Source: Methanomassiliicoccales archaeon (GTDB lineage Archaea > Thermoplasmatota > Thermoplasmata > Methanomassiliicoccales > JACIVX01). Taken from it: a stretch of 13,558 nt of DNA. The DNA is taken from positions 1 to 13,558 of the forward strand of contig JAJRAH010000015.1 in NCBI GenBank assembly GCA_028679985.1, read 5' to 3'. The position numbers were made by a program, and so were the translations under genes. The notes under the pieces are model-generated. The model ran no database searches, was not told the origin of the DNA, and saw only the letters and a list, made by a program, of their open reading frames with translations. Shown here piece by piece: positions 6,259 to 12,461 of the stretch (within the stretch, counting starts at the first letter, position 1; the number at the start of each line of letters is the position of its first letter).

Positions 6259-6896
6259 TCCAGCGGTACCTCTCTCCTGTTCTGAAGAGCGTATCCGACC
6301 ATCTCATCGAAGTCAATCCTGCCGCATTCCTCAGTCATCCTGCCGATTCCGGCCATTGTCACGGGTTTGAACGGTACGAAGCGACACGGGACGGCATTCC
6401 GGGTCGATATGTCATAGGTGCCTATCTCCTTCGCAATTGCCTCGATCTCCAGTTTGTCCAATCCGATGAGAGGTCTAAGCACCGGGAAATCGAGTCCCTG
6501 CTCCTCCGCGCGTATGTTGTGCAGTGTCTGGGATGCGACCTGTCCAAGGGATTCGCCGGTGACGATAGCGTCAGCGCCTACGAATCCGCACAGCCCCTTC
6601 GCGACCTTAAGCATCAGCTTCTTGCACATGATGCATTGGAATCCGACTCCGCATGCCTCCGCAATCTTCTTCTGATTCCTGACGTGAGGTGCGATGTACA
6701 GGGCGACACTCCTGCCTTCGGTGTCCCCTATGGCCCGTGCTAGGTGAACTGCCTTCCCGATCGAACCTTCTTCATCGGTGTAGCAGTTGTCCATATGAAG
6801 AAGGATCAGGTCTGCTCCTCGCCTACCGATTAAGGATGCCGCAACGGGGGAGTCGATACCGCCGGAGAGAAGGCAGACGACCTTGATCTGAACCAC
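6255..6896 (-). CDS. thiI: ThiI-like PP-loop tRNA sulfurtransferase domain, without THUMP
   Basis: ThiI adenylates uridine 8 of tRNA and replaces its oxygen with sulfur to give 4-thiouridine. This 213-residue protein matches only the C-terminal ATP-pyrophosphatase domain. It has the PP-loop SGGIDSP (11-17), HMDN (34-37), CIMC (Cys88, Cys91), the strongly conserved VTGESLGQVASQTL (112-125), and PVLRPLIGLDK, with Cys171 further on. The THUMP domain that holds tRNA in usual ThiI (about 380-480 residues) and the rhodanese domain of enterobacterial ThiI are absent. There is no upstream THUMP coding sequence on this strand. The start is GTG at 6896, about 37 bases after a TATA box. Reported methanogen ThiI work ties the CxxC pair to catalysis or an iron-sulfur cluster. 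The substrate could be tRNA with a separate THUMP partner, or another sulfur acceptor. Confidence 0.88.
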   Translation of the reverse strand: MVQIKVVCLLSGGIDSPVAASLIGRRGADLILLHMDNCYTDEEGSIGKAVHLARAIGDTEGRSVALYIAPHVRNQKKIAEACGVGFQCIMCKKLMLKVAKGLCGFVGADAIVTGESLGQVASQTLHNIRAEEQGLDFPVLRPLIGLDKLEIEAIAKEIGTYDISTRNAVPCRFVPFKPVTMAGIGRMTEECGRIDFDEMVGYALQNRREVPLD

Positions 6897-6928
6897 AGTC
6901 TTCCCAGGGGGACCAATCGGCCTCTGTA

Positions 6929-6938
6929 CCTATAAGCT
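6929..6938 (-). promoter_or_regulatory. TATA promoter of the thiI-like gene
   Basis: The minus strand reads AAGCTTATAGG, a TATA core centred about 37 bases before the GTG at 6896. The predicted leader is about 12 bases. This supports the GTG start. Confidence 0.5.
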
Positions 6939-7029
6939 TCGGGTCTCTGACCGGTCGGAAATGATAGACTGCTTGGAGAATTTCAGAAATCTCCGAGCTA
7001 AGATGGAATCTGAATGAATGGCAAATAAC

Positions 7030-7076
7030 ATTGCTGCGCTATGGCCGACAATATCGGCGGCATTGCGCTGGCAATC
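7030..7076 (-). other. Structured segment downstream of the coiled-coil gene
   Basis: An outer stem pairs ATTGC (around 7030) with GCAAT (around 7072), extendable by G-T wobbles and CGC/GCG. Inside it is a perfect 5-bp hairpin, GCCGA (7044-7048), loop CAATA, TCGGC (7054-7058). It lies about 20 bases after the stop of the 60-residue gene and about 90 bases before the thiI promoter on the same strand. It may be a 3' UTR or terminator structure, or a small RNA. No tRNA or known RNA family is recognised. The rest of 6897-7093 shows no gene. Confidence 0.3.
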
Positions 7077-7093
7077 TATTGAGGGAATGTACT

Positions 7094-7276
7094 CTAATTG
7101 TTGAATCGGGGCTGATCGACTCCTCCGAGTCCGATTGAGGTAGCGTAGTCGTCTTCTTCGTCGCTCTCTGCTTCCACGACTATGTTGAAGAGCATGTTCA
7201 CGATTTCTCTCATCTGCTTCAGTTCGTTTCTCAGCTCGTTCACTTCGCGAACCAAGTCCTCTGTGGTCTTTGTCAT
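7094..7276 (-). CDS. Small acidic coiled-coil protein (60 aa), unknown function
   Basis: From the chosen start the protein has 60 residues. Positions 5-36 form a heptad-patterned helix (EDLVREVNELRNELKQMREI continuing into VNMLFNIVVE), then an acidic patch ESDEEDD (37-43) and a flexible Gly/Pro/Asn tail. This looks like a small dimeric or tetrameric coiled-coil adaptor. I know no function for it. The frame has an earlier ATG at 7300, but a clear TATA box at 7309-7318 is only about 9 bases before that codon, so transcription would start downstream of it. The ATG at 7276 is therefore preferred, with GGGAG upstream as a weak ribosome site. It is monocistronic by spacing, between csl4 and the thiI-like gene. 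Confidence 0.75.
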   Translation of the reverse strand: MTKTTEDLVREVNELRNELKQMREIVNMLFNIVVEAESDEEDDYATSIGLGGVDQPRFNN

Positions 7277-7308
7277 GCACTCCCTGCCACTGTTTAACAT
7301 CGATTACA

Positions 7309-7318
7309 GATATATTCT
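7309..7318 (-). promoter_or_regulatory. TATA promoter of the coiled-coil gene
   Basis: The minus strand reads GAATATATCT after an A-rich GGGAAAAA. It is centred about 37 bases before the ATG at 7276. It decides the start of that gene, because an earlier in-frame ATG at 7300 falls before the predicted transcript start. Confidence 0.6.
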
Positions 7319-7380
7319 TTTTCCCGTACTGAAAGAAAGTGATAGCCAGCATACGCCGTCTGACCAATACGTCTGGGGTC

Positions 7381-7941
7381 CTAGAACTTCACGTCGCTGA
7401 AGTCATCTGCGATCTTGCGATACTCTGTTCGATCGCACGTCTCACAGTACAATCCCTTGCCCTTCTTCTTCAAAGGAGCGCGGCAACGCTTGCAGAGTGC
7501 CCTCACGACACCAAGATGCGGACCGACCGTGGAAAGCTGAATCGACGGCTTGACCTGAAGCACCTTCGCCCTAATGATGTCACTGGGCCGCAATTCTCTC
7601 CCGACCTCCTGGGTATATTCAGACGATACTTTCGATATGTGAATCGTGCCGTTTGTGTCGCCTGCAACCGTTCTATCTTCGCCTTCAACGGCGACGACCT
7701 CGCAGATCGCCATGCTGTTCCGAACGTCGGTAATCTCGCAGAAGACATTGTCTCCGACCTTCAGCGTCACGGGAGGATTCTCCGCCACAACCTTCGCAAT
7801 CTTCTCATCATGATCGAGCTCCAGCTCGCCGAGCAAGGCCGAGAAGATCTTTCCGTTCTCTTCGTAGGTCCCCTCACCGGGTATGAATTCCTCAACAACC
7901 GCCACTTCTTCTCCAGGTAGAACAGTTCGCTTTTCCTTCAT
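7381..7941 (-). CDS. csl4: Archaeal exosome subunit Csl4
   Basis: Csl4 is an RNA-binding cap subunit of the archaeal exosome, which degrades or tails RNA with the Rrp41/Rrp42 ring. The protein has 186 residues, the usual size. An N-terminal domain starts LPGEEVAVVEEFIPGEGTY (8-26), the family pattern for the ring-contacting part. An S1 beta-barrel spans about 61-140 (VGDNVFCEITDV, then NGTIHISKVS, then DIIRAKVLQV). The C-terminal zinc ribbon uses Cys150, Cys153, Cys166 and Cys169. Two adjacent ATGs are possible (7944 and 7941). The Shine-Dalgarno GGTGA at 7948-7952 is only 3 bases from the first but 6 from the second, so 7941 is chosen. The stop of the methyltransferase gene overlaps this start, so they form one operon. 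Confidence 0.95.
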   Translation of the reverse strand: MKEKRTVLPGEEVAVVEEFIPGEGTYEENGKIFSALLGELELDHDEKIAKVVAENPPVTLKVGDNVFCEITDVRNSMAICEVVAVEGEDRTVAGDTNGTIHISKVSSEYTQEVGRELRPSDIIRAKVLQVKPSIQLSTVGPHLGVVRALCKRCRAPLKKKGKGLYCETCDRTEYRKIADDFSDVKF

Positions 7942-8549
7942 CATCGGTCACCCAGTTTTCGAATGCAGAGCAACATGACCTCGACATTCTTCCTCATCTT
8001 CGTGTGGAAGGCAAACATATGTGGTATCTCGAATTTATACCTTTTCTGGAAATCCATGCGGAAGCCCCCCGCTCCGACCGCTCTCAGTAGGAAGTCCTCG
8101 GTCTCAGCCATATGAATAGAGTAGACGGATTTCGCAATCGACATGGCTGTCATGAGAAAGGGAAGGTCAGCGCCCCTGTTCTGTGCTCCGAATGGTGGAT
8201 TCATCACTACCGTGTCGACCTTGGCCGCGAATCTTCGAGCATCTGCCCTTACGAACTCAACGTCCGTGTCCAGATCCGAAGCATTTCTCCTGGCCTGAAG
8301 GATGGCTGAAAGATCAAGATCTACGCCGACCGATGTTCTCGAATTCAGCATCGCGGCACCAATGGCGAACATACCATTTCCGCATCCTAGATCAAGTACG
8401 TTCTTTCCTTCGACATCACCGTGAGAGACGGCTTCGAATAGGACGTCCGCTCCAATTTCCGCAGGGGTGGAGTATTGTTCCAGACGCACGTCGGGATGAA
8501 TCAAGGGAGGGATCTTCTGAAGCTGCATTTCCAGATTCTTCTTCTTCAT
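7941..8549 (-). CDS. METTL5-type RNA adenine methyltransferase
   Basis: This is a 202-residue class I methyltransferase that closely follows the METTL5 pattern: LEQYSTP (23-29), the SAM-binding motif LDLGCGNGMFAIGAAML (52-68), an acidic residue after the second strand (VGVDLD, 74-79), the N6-adenine catalytic motif NPPFG (117-121) followed by a conserved GADLPFL, and VYSIHM. Human METTL5 makes m6A in 18S rRNA. The archaeal members are expected to modify an adenine at the matching 16S rRNA site; the target here is inferred from the family. It is first in an operon with csl4, with stop and start overlapping. The ATG at 8549 lies about 28 bases after an AATAATC box, so a leaderless start is plausible. 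Catalysis acts in the cytosol on rRNA. Confidence 0.9.
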   Translation of the reverse strand: MKKKNLEMQLQKIPPLIHPDVRLEQYSTPAEIGADVLFEAVSHGDVEGKNVLDLGCGNGMFAIGAAMLNSRTSVGVDLDLSAILQARRNASDLDTDVEFVRADARRFAAKVDTVVMNPPFGAQNRGADLPFLMTAMSIAKSVYSIHMAETEDFLLRAVGAGGFRMDFQKRYKFEIPHMFAFHTKMRKNVEVMLLCIRKLGDR

Positions 8550-8568
8550 GTTGCCGCGGCTCCAATCC

Positions 8569-8604
8569 TGTGCGATTATTGGAATCTTTCGTCATCATCG
8601 CACA
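8569..8604. repeat. 8-bp inverted repeat at the methyltransferase-csl4 promoter
   Basis: TGTGCGAT (8569-8576) and ATCGCACA (8597-8604) are perfect inverted repeats separated by 20 bases. They lie in the 84-base gap between the XRE-CBS stop and the methyltransferase start, and the left arm overlaps its candidate TATA box. It could be a repressor operator, or a terminator hairpin for the upstream XRE-CBS transcript. Confidence 0.45.
8574..8582 (-). promoter_or_regulatory. Weak TATA-like promoter of the methyltransferase-csl4 operon
   Basis: The minus strand reads CCAATAATC, centred about 28 bases before the ATG at 8549. The match is modest. It overlaps an inverted repeat that could block it. 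Confidence 0.35.
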
Positions 8605-8633
8605 AGGCTTCTGCCAATGAGCAGCACGGGATG

Positions 8634-9272
8634 TCAACGCTTTAGACCTAGTTTGAGGAAGTCGGCGCTAGTCAGGATCCCCACTATTGCGCCCTTGTGC
8701 GATACGAGTATCGCTTCCTCCATTTGAAGGTGTAGAGAGGCGAGTTCTACAGGGGTGTCTTCATGAAGGATCGGAAAGGGGTCAGTCATGACATCCTCGA
8801 CGCGTGTCTTCATGACTCCCTCGTATGCTTTCTGGCCGCTCCTCGTCTCCTCTATAGTGTAATCCCTGATTCTATCGTCTGTTACGCTACCGACGACGCG
8901 GTAACCAGACATCACCGGCAGCTGAGTGAATGGACCCTTGACCATTTTGTCGACAGCCTGTTCGATCGTCTCGTCCGGTGATATGGAAACCACTCCTCTC
9001 GTCGCTATGTCAGCCACGGTGAGACGTGCTCCCAGCCTTTTCCCGTCTATCTGACTCTGGTTAACGACTCTCTCAAAGGCGGAGTATATCTTTCTGATAT
9101 TTCCGTACGAGGGATCAATCCCACCTTTCTCGATTTTTGCGATAAGAGACTGACTCACTCCAGCCATGTTCGCCAGCTCTCTCTGGGAGAGTCCGAGTCG
9201 CTCTCTGAACTGACGGATTCTGCCCAGATCCGGGAAGAGAGGCATTATCGCGATTTGGTATGGCTCGCTCAA
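8634..9272 (-). CDS. XRE-family helix-turn-helix regulator with two CBS domains
   Basis: This 212-residue protein is probably a transcription factor that senses a nucleotide-like ligand. The XRE helix-turn-helix covers about 16-70 (GRIRQFRERLGLSQRELA, then GVSQSLIAKIEKGGIDPS). CBS 1 runs about 86-140 (GVVSISPDETIEQAVDKM, QLPVMSGYRVVGSVTDD) and CBS 2 about 157-210 (DPFPILHEDTPVELASL, AILVSHKGAIVGILTSADF). The start is TTG at 9272: a strong GGAGGT lies 5 bases before it, whereas the first ATG (codon 10, at 9245) has no such site. This architecture is widespread in archaea, but its ligand and targets are mostly unknown. It is divergent from the glutamate synthase genes, which makes them and its own promoter the natural first targets. 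Confidence 0.92.
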   Translation of the reverse strand: MSEPYQIAIMPLFPDLGRIRQFRERLGLSQRELANMAGVSQSLIAKIEKGGIDPSYGNIRKIYSAFERVVNQSQIDGKRLGARLTVADIATRGVVSISPDETIEQAVDKMVKGPFTQLPVMSGYRVVGSVTDDRIRDYTIEETRSGQKAYEGVMKTRVEDVMTDPFPILHEDTPVELASLHLQMEEAILVSHKGAIVGILTSADFLKLGLKR

Positions 9273-9277
9273 TCAGA

Positions 9278-9283
9278 ACCTCC
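9278..9283 (-). promoter_or_regulatory. Strong Shine-Dalgarno deciding a TTG start
   Basis: The minus strand reads GGAGGT, five bases before the TTG at 9272. It is one of the strongest ribosome sites in the window and is the reason for accepting TTG as start of the XRE-CBS gene. Confidence 0.7.
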
Positions 9284-9310
9284 GAACAGGCTATGTTCAT
9301 GTGGATTCGG
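9281..9310. repeat. Nested inverted repeats (operator candidate)
   Basis: The outer pair is TCCGAA (9281-9286) and TTCGGA (9305-9310), 18 bases apart. The inner pair is GAACA (9284-9288) and TGTTC (9294-9298), 5 bases apart. They occupy the space between the TATA box and the ribosome site of the XRE-CBS gene, covering the predicted transcript start. A dimeric regulator bound here would block its own transcription. Confidence 0.45.
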
Positions 9311-9320
9311 ACATATAGAA
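9311..9320 (-). promoter_or_regulatory. TATA promoter of the XRE-CBS gene
   Basis: The minus strand reads TTCTATATGT, centred about 43 bases before the TTG at 9272. This predicts a leader of about 18 bases that includes the GGAGGT site. Confidence 0.55.
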
Positions 9321-9494
9321 GTTGTCGGAGTGATGGATATGTTCTCGATGAGCACTCAAACGATTCCTCAGTACTCCCACAACGATTCTCGTATATTTGT
9401 TTTGTGATTTCGAATACGAATAGAGGAAGCATCTCGTTGAGTCGGCAAAATGTGCGGATATCGTAGAATAATATTCCCATACGATTCAAACGAA

Positions 9495-9510
9495 CACAAA
9501 TCCTTAACTA
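9495..9510 (+). promoter_or_regulatory. Candidate promoter of the glutamate synthase operon
   Basis: ACACAAATCCTTAACTA contains an A-rich BRE-like part and a TTAACTA box. It predicts a transcript start near 9530. That would place GAGGT (9541-9545), the small leader ORF and the main gene all on the message, with a leader of about 140 bases before 9672. A second AT box, GGTTAATCA (9519-9527), is an alternative. Confidence 0.35.
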
Positions 9511-9552
9511 CGGGCGAAGGTTAATCACGGACGGTCGTGAGAGGTAATCTGC

Positions 9553-9645
9553 TTGAGCTCTTCGATTGAGTCCGTTGTGTCAGTGCTTTCAGAAACTTTT
9601 GCTGGTGAAATCATCGTCAGCGTGAGTCGCGAAGGGACGAGGTAG
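9553..9645 (+). CDS. Possible 30-residue leader peptide
   Basis: TTG at 9553 follows GAGGT (9541-9545) by 7 bases and opens a 30-codon ORF ending in TAG at 9643-9645. That is 26 bases before the glutamate synthase amidotransferase start. The peptide would begin MSSSIESVVSVLSETFAGEI and end VSREGTR; it is rich in Ser and Val with no run of one amino acid. The ORF is in keeping with the promoter and ribosome-site spacing, but it is short and has a TTG start, so chance is a real possibility. If translated it could be an upstream ORF controlling the operon, or simply a small protein. Confidence 0.3.
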   Translation: MSSSIESVVSVLSETFAGEIIVSVSREGTR

Positions 9646-9671
9646 TCCTTCCTCATCGAGGAGTTGTCCAC

Positions 9672-10919
9672 ATGTCAGGTCTGCAGGGGAACCCTATTTC
9701 CCAGTATGGTTTGTTGCGAACCACCAGTCCAAGGACGATTCCGGAGCGCCCAACAGGTAGTCCTGCGACTAGGCCATCCGGGCTGGGCTACCAGATGGGC
9801 GGATGCGGCATATCTGGCTGCATATCAACCCAGGGTAGGGGAATCTCGGGCGAGAGCATATCTAGAATGCTTACGACCATGAGCGAAAGGGAGAATGGCC
9901 TCGGAGCGGGATATGCATGCTACGGTCTCTTCCCGAATCGCAGAGACGAGTTCTGTCTTCAGCTAATACTTGACAACGAGGAATCGAAATGTGCCGTCGA
10001 GGAGTTCCTCAAGGAACACGCGGACGTCACAAAGGATGAGAAGGTTTTCACAAGGAAGGTCCGGACACTCTCGCCACCGTATCCGTTGGTGTGGAGGTAC
10101 TTTGTCAAGCCTGCGGAGAAAAGGGAGTGGCGCGGCAATTCGAACCTAAGCGAGGAAGACTACGTAGTGAAACTGGTAATGCACATAAACAGGGAAGTTG
10201 AAGGGGCCTTTTGTGTGTCGAGCGGAAAGGACATGGCCGTGTTCAAGGGGAATGGCTATTCCTATGAGATCTCAGAGTTCTATGACATCAATAGGTACAG
10301 TGGCCAGCTTTGGATATCGCATTCCAGATTCCCGACGAATTCACCAGGATGGTGGGGCGGCGCTCACCCGATCGGCATTCTTGATTGGGCGGTTTGTCAC
10401 AATGGCGAGATAACATCCTACGGTGTCAACAAGAAGCTGGTCGAGATGGCCGGATACGTTTGCACGCTCCAGACCGACACTGAAGTAATCGCCTACACGT
10501 GGGATCTGCTAGTTCGGAAGCATCAGCTGCCGATTCCCGCAGCGGCATTCGCCATGGCTCCGTGGCATCACTCGGAGATTCCGCGGATGGATCCGAATAG
10601 CGGGCTACTCGCAAAGGCTCTCAGACTCACCTACAAGGAGGCGTTTCTCAACGGGCCGTTCAGCATAATCGTCGGGAGGCGGGAACCAGAAATCACCATG
10701 ATCGCGCTTGCTGACAGGAAGAAACTGAGACCTCTGATCGTCGGGACGTCATCGGATCGCGATTTGGTGTTCGCGGCCAGTGAAGAGTGTGCAATACGGG
10801 CGATAGACACTCAAGCCGATACTTGGACGACGAACGCTGGAAGCCCCATGATCGCGCAAGTGGGGAAAGGCGTTGTGCGGCAAGGCGTCGAACCACCCTT
10901 CTCGGGGGTGGTGCGATGA
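9672..10919 (+). CDS. Glutamate synthase amidotransferase subunit (class II GATase)
   Basis: This subunit releases ammonia from glutamine for the synthase subunit. It has 415 residues. The Ntn-type catalytic cysteine is most likely Cys45 in MGGCGISGCIS, matching the CGIxG motif that starts mature class II amidotransferases. Other family features are ERENGLGAGYACYGLFP (72-88), the substrate arginine in SHSRFPTNS (216-224), CHNGEI (242-247, Asn/Gly of the oxyanion region) and QTDTEV (267-272). The start ATG at 9672 has GAGGAG 8 bases upstream. This leaves 44 residues before the catalytic Cys, which must be removed for an N-terminal nucleophile; bacterial glutamate synthases also mature by propeptide cleavage. 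A start at Met42 (9795) would still leave two residues. The stop overlaps the next start (ATGA), so it is the first main gene of a tight operon. Confidence 0.92.
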   Translation: MSGLQGNPISQYGLLRTTSPRTIPERPTGSPATRPSGLGYQMGGCGISGCISTQGRGISGESISRMLTTMSERENGLGAGYACYGLFPNRRDEFCLQLILDNEESKCAVEEFLKEHADVTKDEKVFTRKVRTLSPPYPLVWRYFVKPAEKREWRGNSNLSEEDYVVKLVMHINREVEGAFCVSSGKDMAVFKGNGYSYEISEFYDINRYSGQLWISHSRFPTNSPGWWGGAHPIGILDWAVCHNGEITSYGVNKKLVEMAGYVCTLQTDTEVIAYTWDLLVRKHQLPIPAAAFAMAPWHHSEIPRMDPNSGLLAKALRLTYKEAFLNGPFSIIVGRREPEITMIALADRKKLRPLIVGTSSDRDLVFAASEECAIRAIDTQADTWTTNAGSPMIAQVGKGVVRQGVEPPFSGVVR

Positions 10920-12457
10920 GCGATGTGGCATTGTCAAACGGGACTAACAAGGGATACCGCCTTCCTGAGCGATTCAGGCCCATCGTCGATGACACATCAT
11001 GCAAGCGGTGCAGGAGGTGCGTGACCGAGTGCAGTTACAGAGCCATCGATTGCGTCGGCGATCACATCGTTGCCACGGATGGGTGCGTCGCATGCGGAAG
11101 ATGCGCCGCTTTCTGTCCAACCGGTTCGATTGAAATAGAGACTATTCCGAACCAGTTCCCTCCTCATGCTAACTTCACGGAGCGAATCAGGAGAGGCATC
11201 ATGTCCCAAGCAAGCACTGGTGGCGTGCTTCTCTCATCCTGCGGGACTGATGTGGAGCATCCCGTGATTTTCGACGAACTGCTCTTGGATGCAGCCCAGG
11301 TAACGAATCCATCCATAGATCCTCTCAGAGAGGAGATCGAGACGATTACGTTCCTGGGAAGGAGATCCGGGAAGCTCACGGTGTCCGAAAAGGATAGCTT
11401 CTCGTTCATCAGCGAGATCGGCCCGGTCATCGCCATGGATATGCCGCTGATGATAGGACACATCAGCCTGGGATCGGTCAGTTACAATGTTCAGAAGGCC
11501 CTGTTCACGGCGGCGAAGGAGTTGAATATCGTCGCAGGGTCGGGGGAGGGGGGTCTACATCCAGATTTCTACGTATACGCTGATCACATAAACAGCGAGA
11601 TCGCAAGCGGCAGATTCGGCGTGACCTCGGGCTACTTGAACAAGGTGGCAGCGGTCGAGATCAAGATCGGGCAAGGAGCCAAACCCGGTCACGGCGGGCA
11701 CCTTCCTGGCGAGAAGGTCACCGATCTGATTTCCCACACAAGGATGATACCTATCGGCACTGACGCGTTGTCGCCATACCCTCATCATGACATCTACAGC
11801 ATCGAAGACCTTCAGCAGCTGGTCTCTGGGCTCAAGGAAGCGACGGAATACCGCGTCCCGATAGGCGTCAAGATTGCAGCGACGCACAACGTCGCCGCCG
11901 TCTCTTCAGGGATTGTCAGGGCAGGTGCTGACTTCCTGACGATCGACGGATTCAGGGGCGGTACTGGTTCGTCCCCTAGGATCATCAGGGATCATGCCGG
12001 TATGCCGATTGAGGTGGCCGTCGCCGTCGTCGACAGGCGGCTGACGGAGGAAGGGTTGAGAAACAGAGTTGCACTCTGTGCTGGTGGAAGCATCAGGAGT
12101 TCCGCCGATATGATCAAATGCATAGCGCTCGGAGCTGACGTCGTAATGACCTGCACAGCCGTCCTGATAGCGATTGGCTGTCACGTCTGCCAGCAGTGTC
12201 ATCGCGGTCTCTGTTCGTGGGGAATCGCGACTCAGAAGCCCGAGCTTACCTCAAGGGTCGACCCCGGCCTTGCCGCGATGAGAGTCAAGAACCTCCTCAG
12301 TGCATGGAATGAGGAGCTGAAGGAAGTGCTAGGGGCGATGGGCATCGACTCAGTGGAGAGTCTTGTTGGAAATAGGGATCGATTGAGACACTTCGGAGCC
12401 AATCCGAGAATAGCCGAGATCATGGGGGTCAAGCACGTTGGTGAAGGTTGGGGGTGA
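10916..12457 (+). CDS. gltB: Glutamate synthase, ferredoxin plus FMN synthase subunit
   Basis: This subunit condenses ammonia with 2-oxoglutarate and reduces the iminoglutarate to glutamate. It has 513 residues. The N-terminus carries two [4Fe-4S] ferredoxin motifs, Cys29/32/35/39 and Cys57/60/63/67 (each CxxCxxCxxxC). From about 130 on it is the FMN-binding TIM barrel, with SLGSVSYNV (185-193), GSGEGG (208-213), GQGAKPGHGGHLPG (252-265), TIDGFRGGTGSSP (342-354) and the [3Fe-4S] pattern Cys422-x5-Cys428-x4-Cys433 before GIATQ. The open frame reaches further upstream, but ATG 10916 overlaps the previous stop (ATGA) and follows GGGGGTGGTG, so it is the likely start. No NADPH-binding small subunit (GltD) is nearby; the fused ferredoxin suggests reduced ferredoxin or an unlinked reductase as donor. 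Confidence 0.95.
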   Translation: MSDVALSNGTNKGYRLPERFRPIVDDTSCKRCRRCVTECSYRAIDCVGDHIVATDGCVACGRCAAFCPTGSIEIETIPNQFPPHANFTERIRRGIMSQASTGGVLLSSCGTDVEHPVIFDELLLDAAQVTNPSIDPLREEIETITFLGRRSGKLTVSEKDSFSFISEIGPVIAMDMPLMIGHISLGSVSYNVQKALFTAAKELNIVAGSGEGGLHPDFYVYADHINSEIASGRFGVTSGYLNKVAAVEIKIGQGAKPGHGGHLPGEKVTDLISHTRMIPIGTDALSPYPHHDIYSIEDLQQLVSGLKEATEYRVPIGVKIAATHNVAAVSSGIVRAGADFLTIDGFRGGTGSSPRIIRDHAGMPIEVAVAVVDRRLTEEGLRNRVALCAGGSIRSSADMIKCIALGADVVMTCTAVLIAIGCHVCQQCHRGLCSWGIATQKPELTSRVDPGLAAMRVKNLLSAWNEELKEVLGAMGIDSVESLVGNRDRLRHFGANPRIAEIMGVKHVGEGWG

Positions 12458-12461
12458 TGGC

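Larger units (their letters stand above)
9273..9671. other. 400-base divergent regulatory region with repeats
   Basis: This is the region between the XRE-CBS gene and the glutamate synthase genes. From left to right it holds the GGAGGT ribosome site and nested inverted repeats of the regulator, its TATA box (9311-9320), two direct repeats AACGATTC at 9359-9366 and 9381-9388 (22 bases apart) with a third ACGATTC at 9481-9487, an AT-rich stretch with an imperfect inverted repeat (ATTCTCGTAT at 9385-9394 against ATACGAAT at 9414-9421), a forward promoter near 9495-9510, a possible 30-codon leader ORF (9553-9645) and GAGGAG before the ATG at 9672. I see no other gene and no known RNA. Confidence 0.6.

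Noticed and set aside
9273..9671. NrpR nitrogen operator (GGAA-N6-TTCC) upstream of glutamate synthase
   Set aside because: I looked for this methanogen nitrogen-repressor pattern in the divergent region and did not find it.
9664..9882. A 72-codon ORF with several cysteines at the start of the amidotransferase gene
   Set aside because: It is a shifted-frame shadow of the amidotransferase gene, with no ribosome site and a low-complexity translation.
10787..10915. A 43-residue N-terminal extension of the FMN glutamate synthase subunit
   Set aside because: It overlaps the end of the amidotransferase gene in another frame. The ATGA overlap and GGTG ribosome site support the start at 10916.
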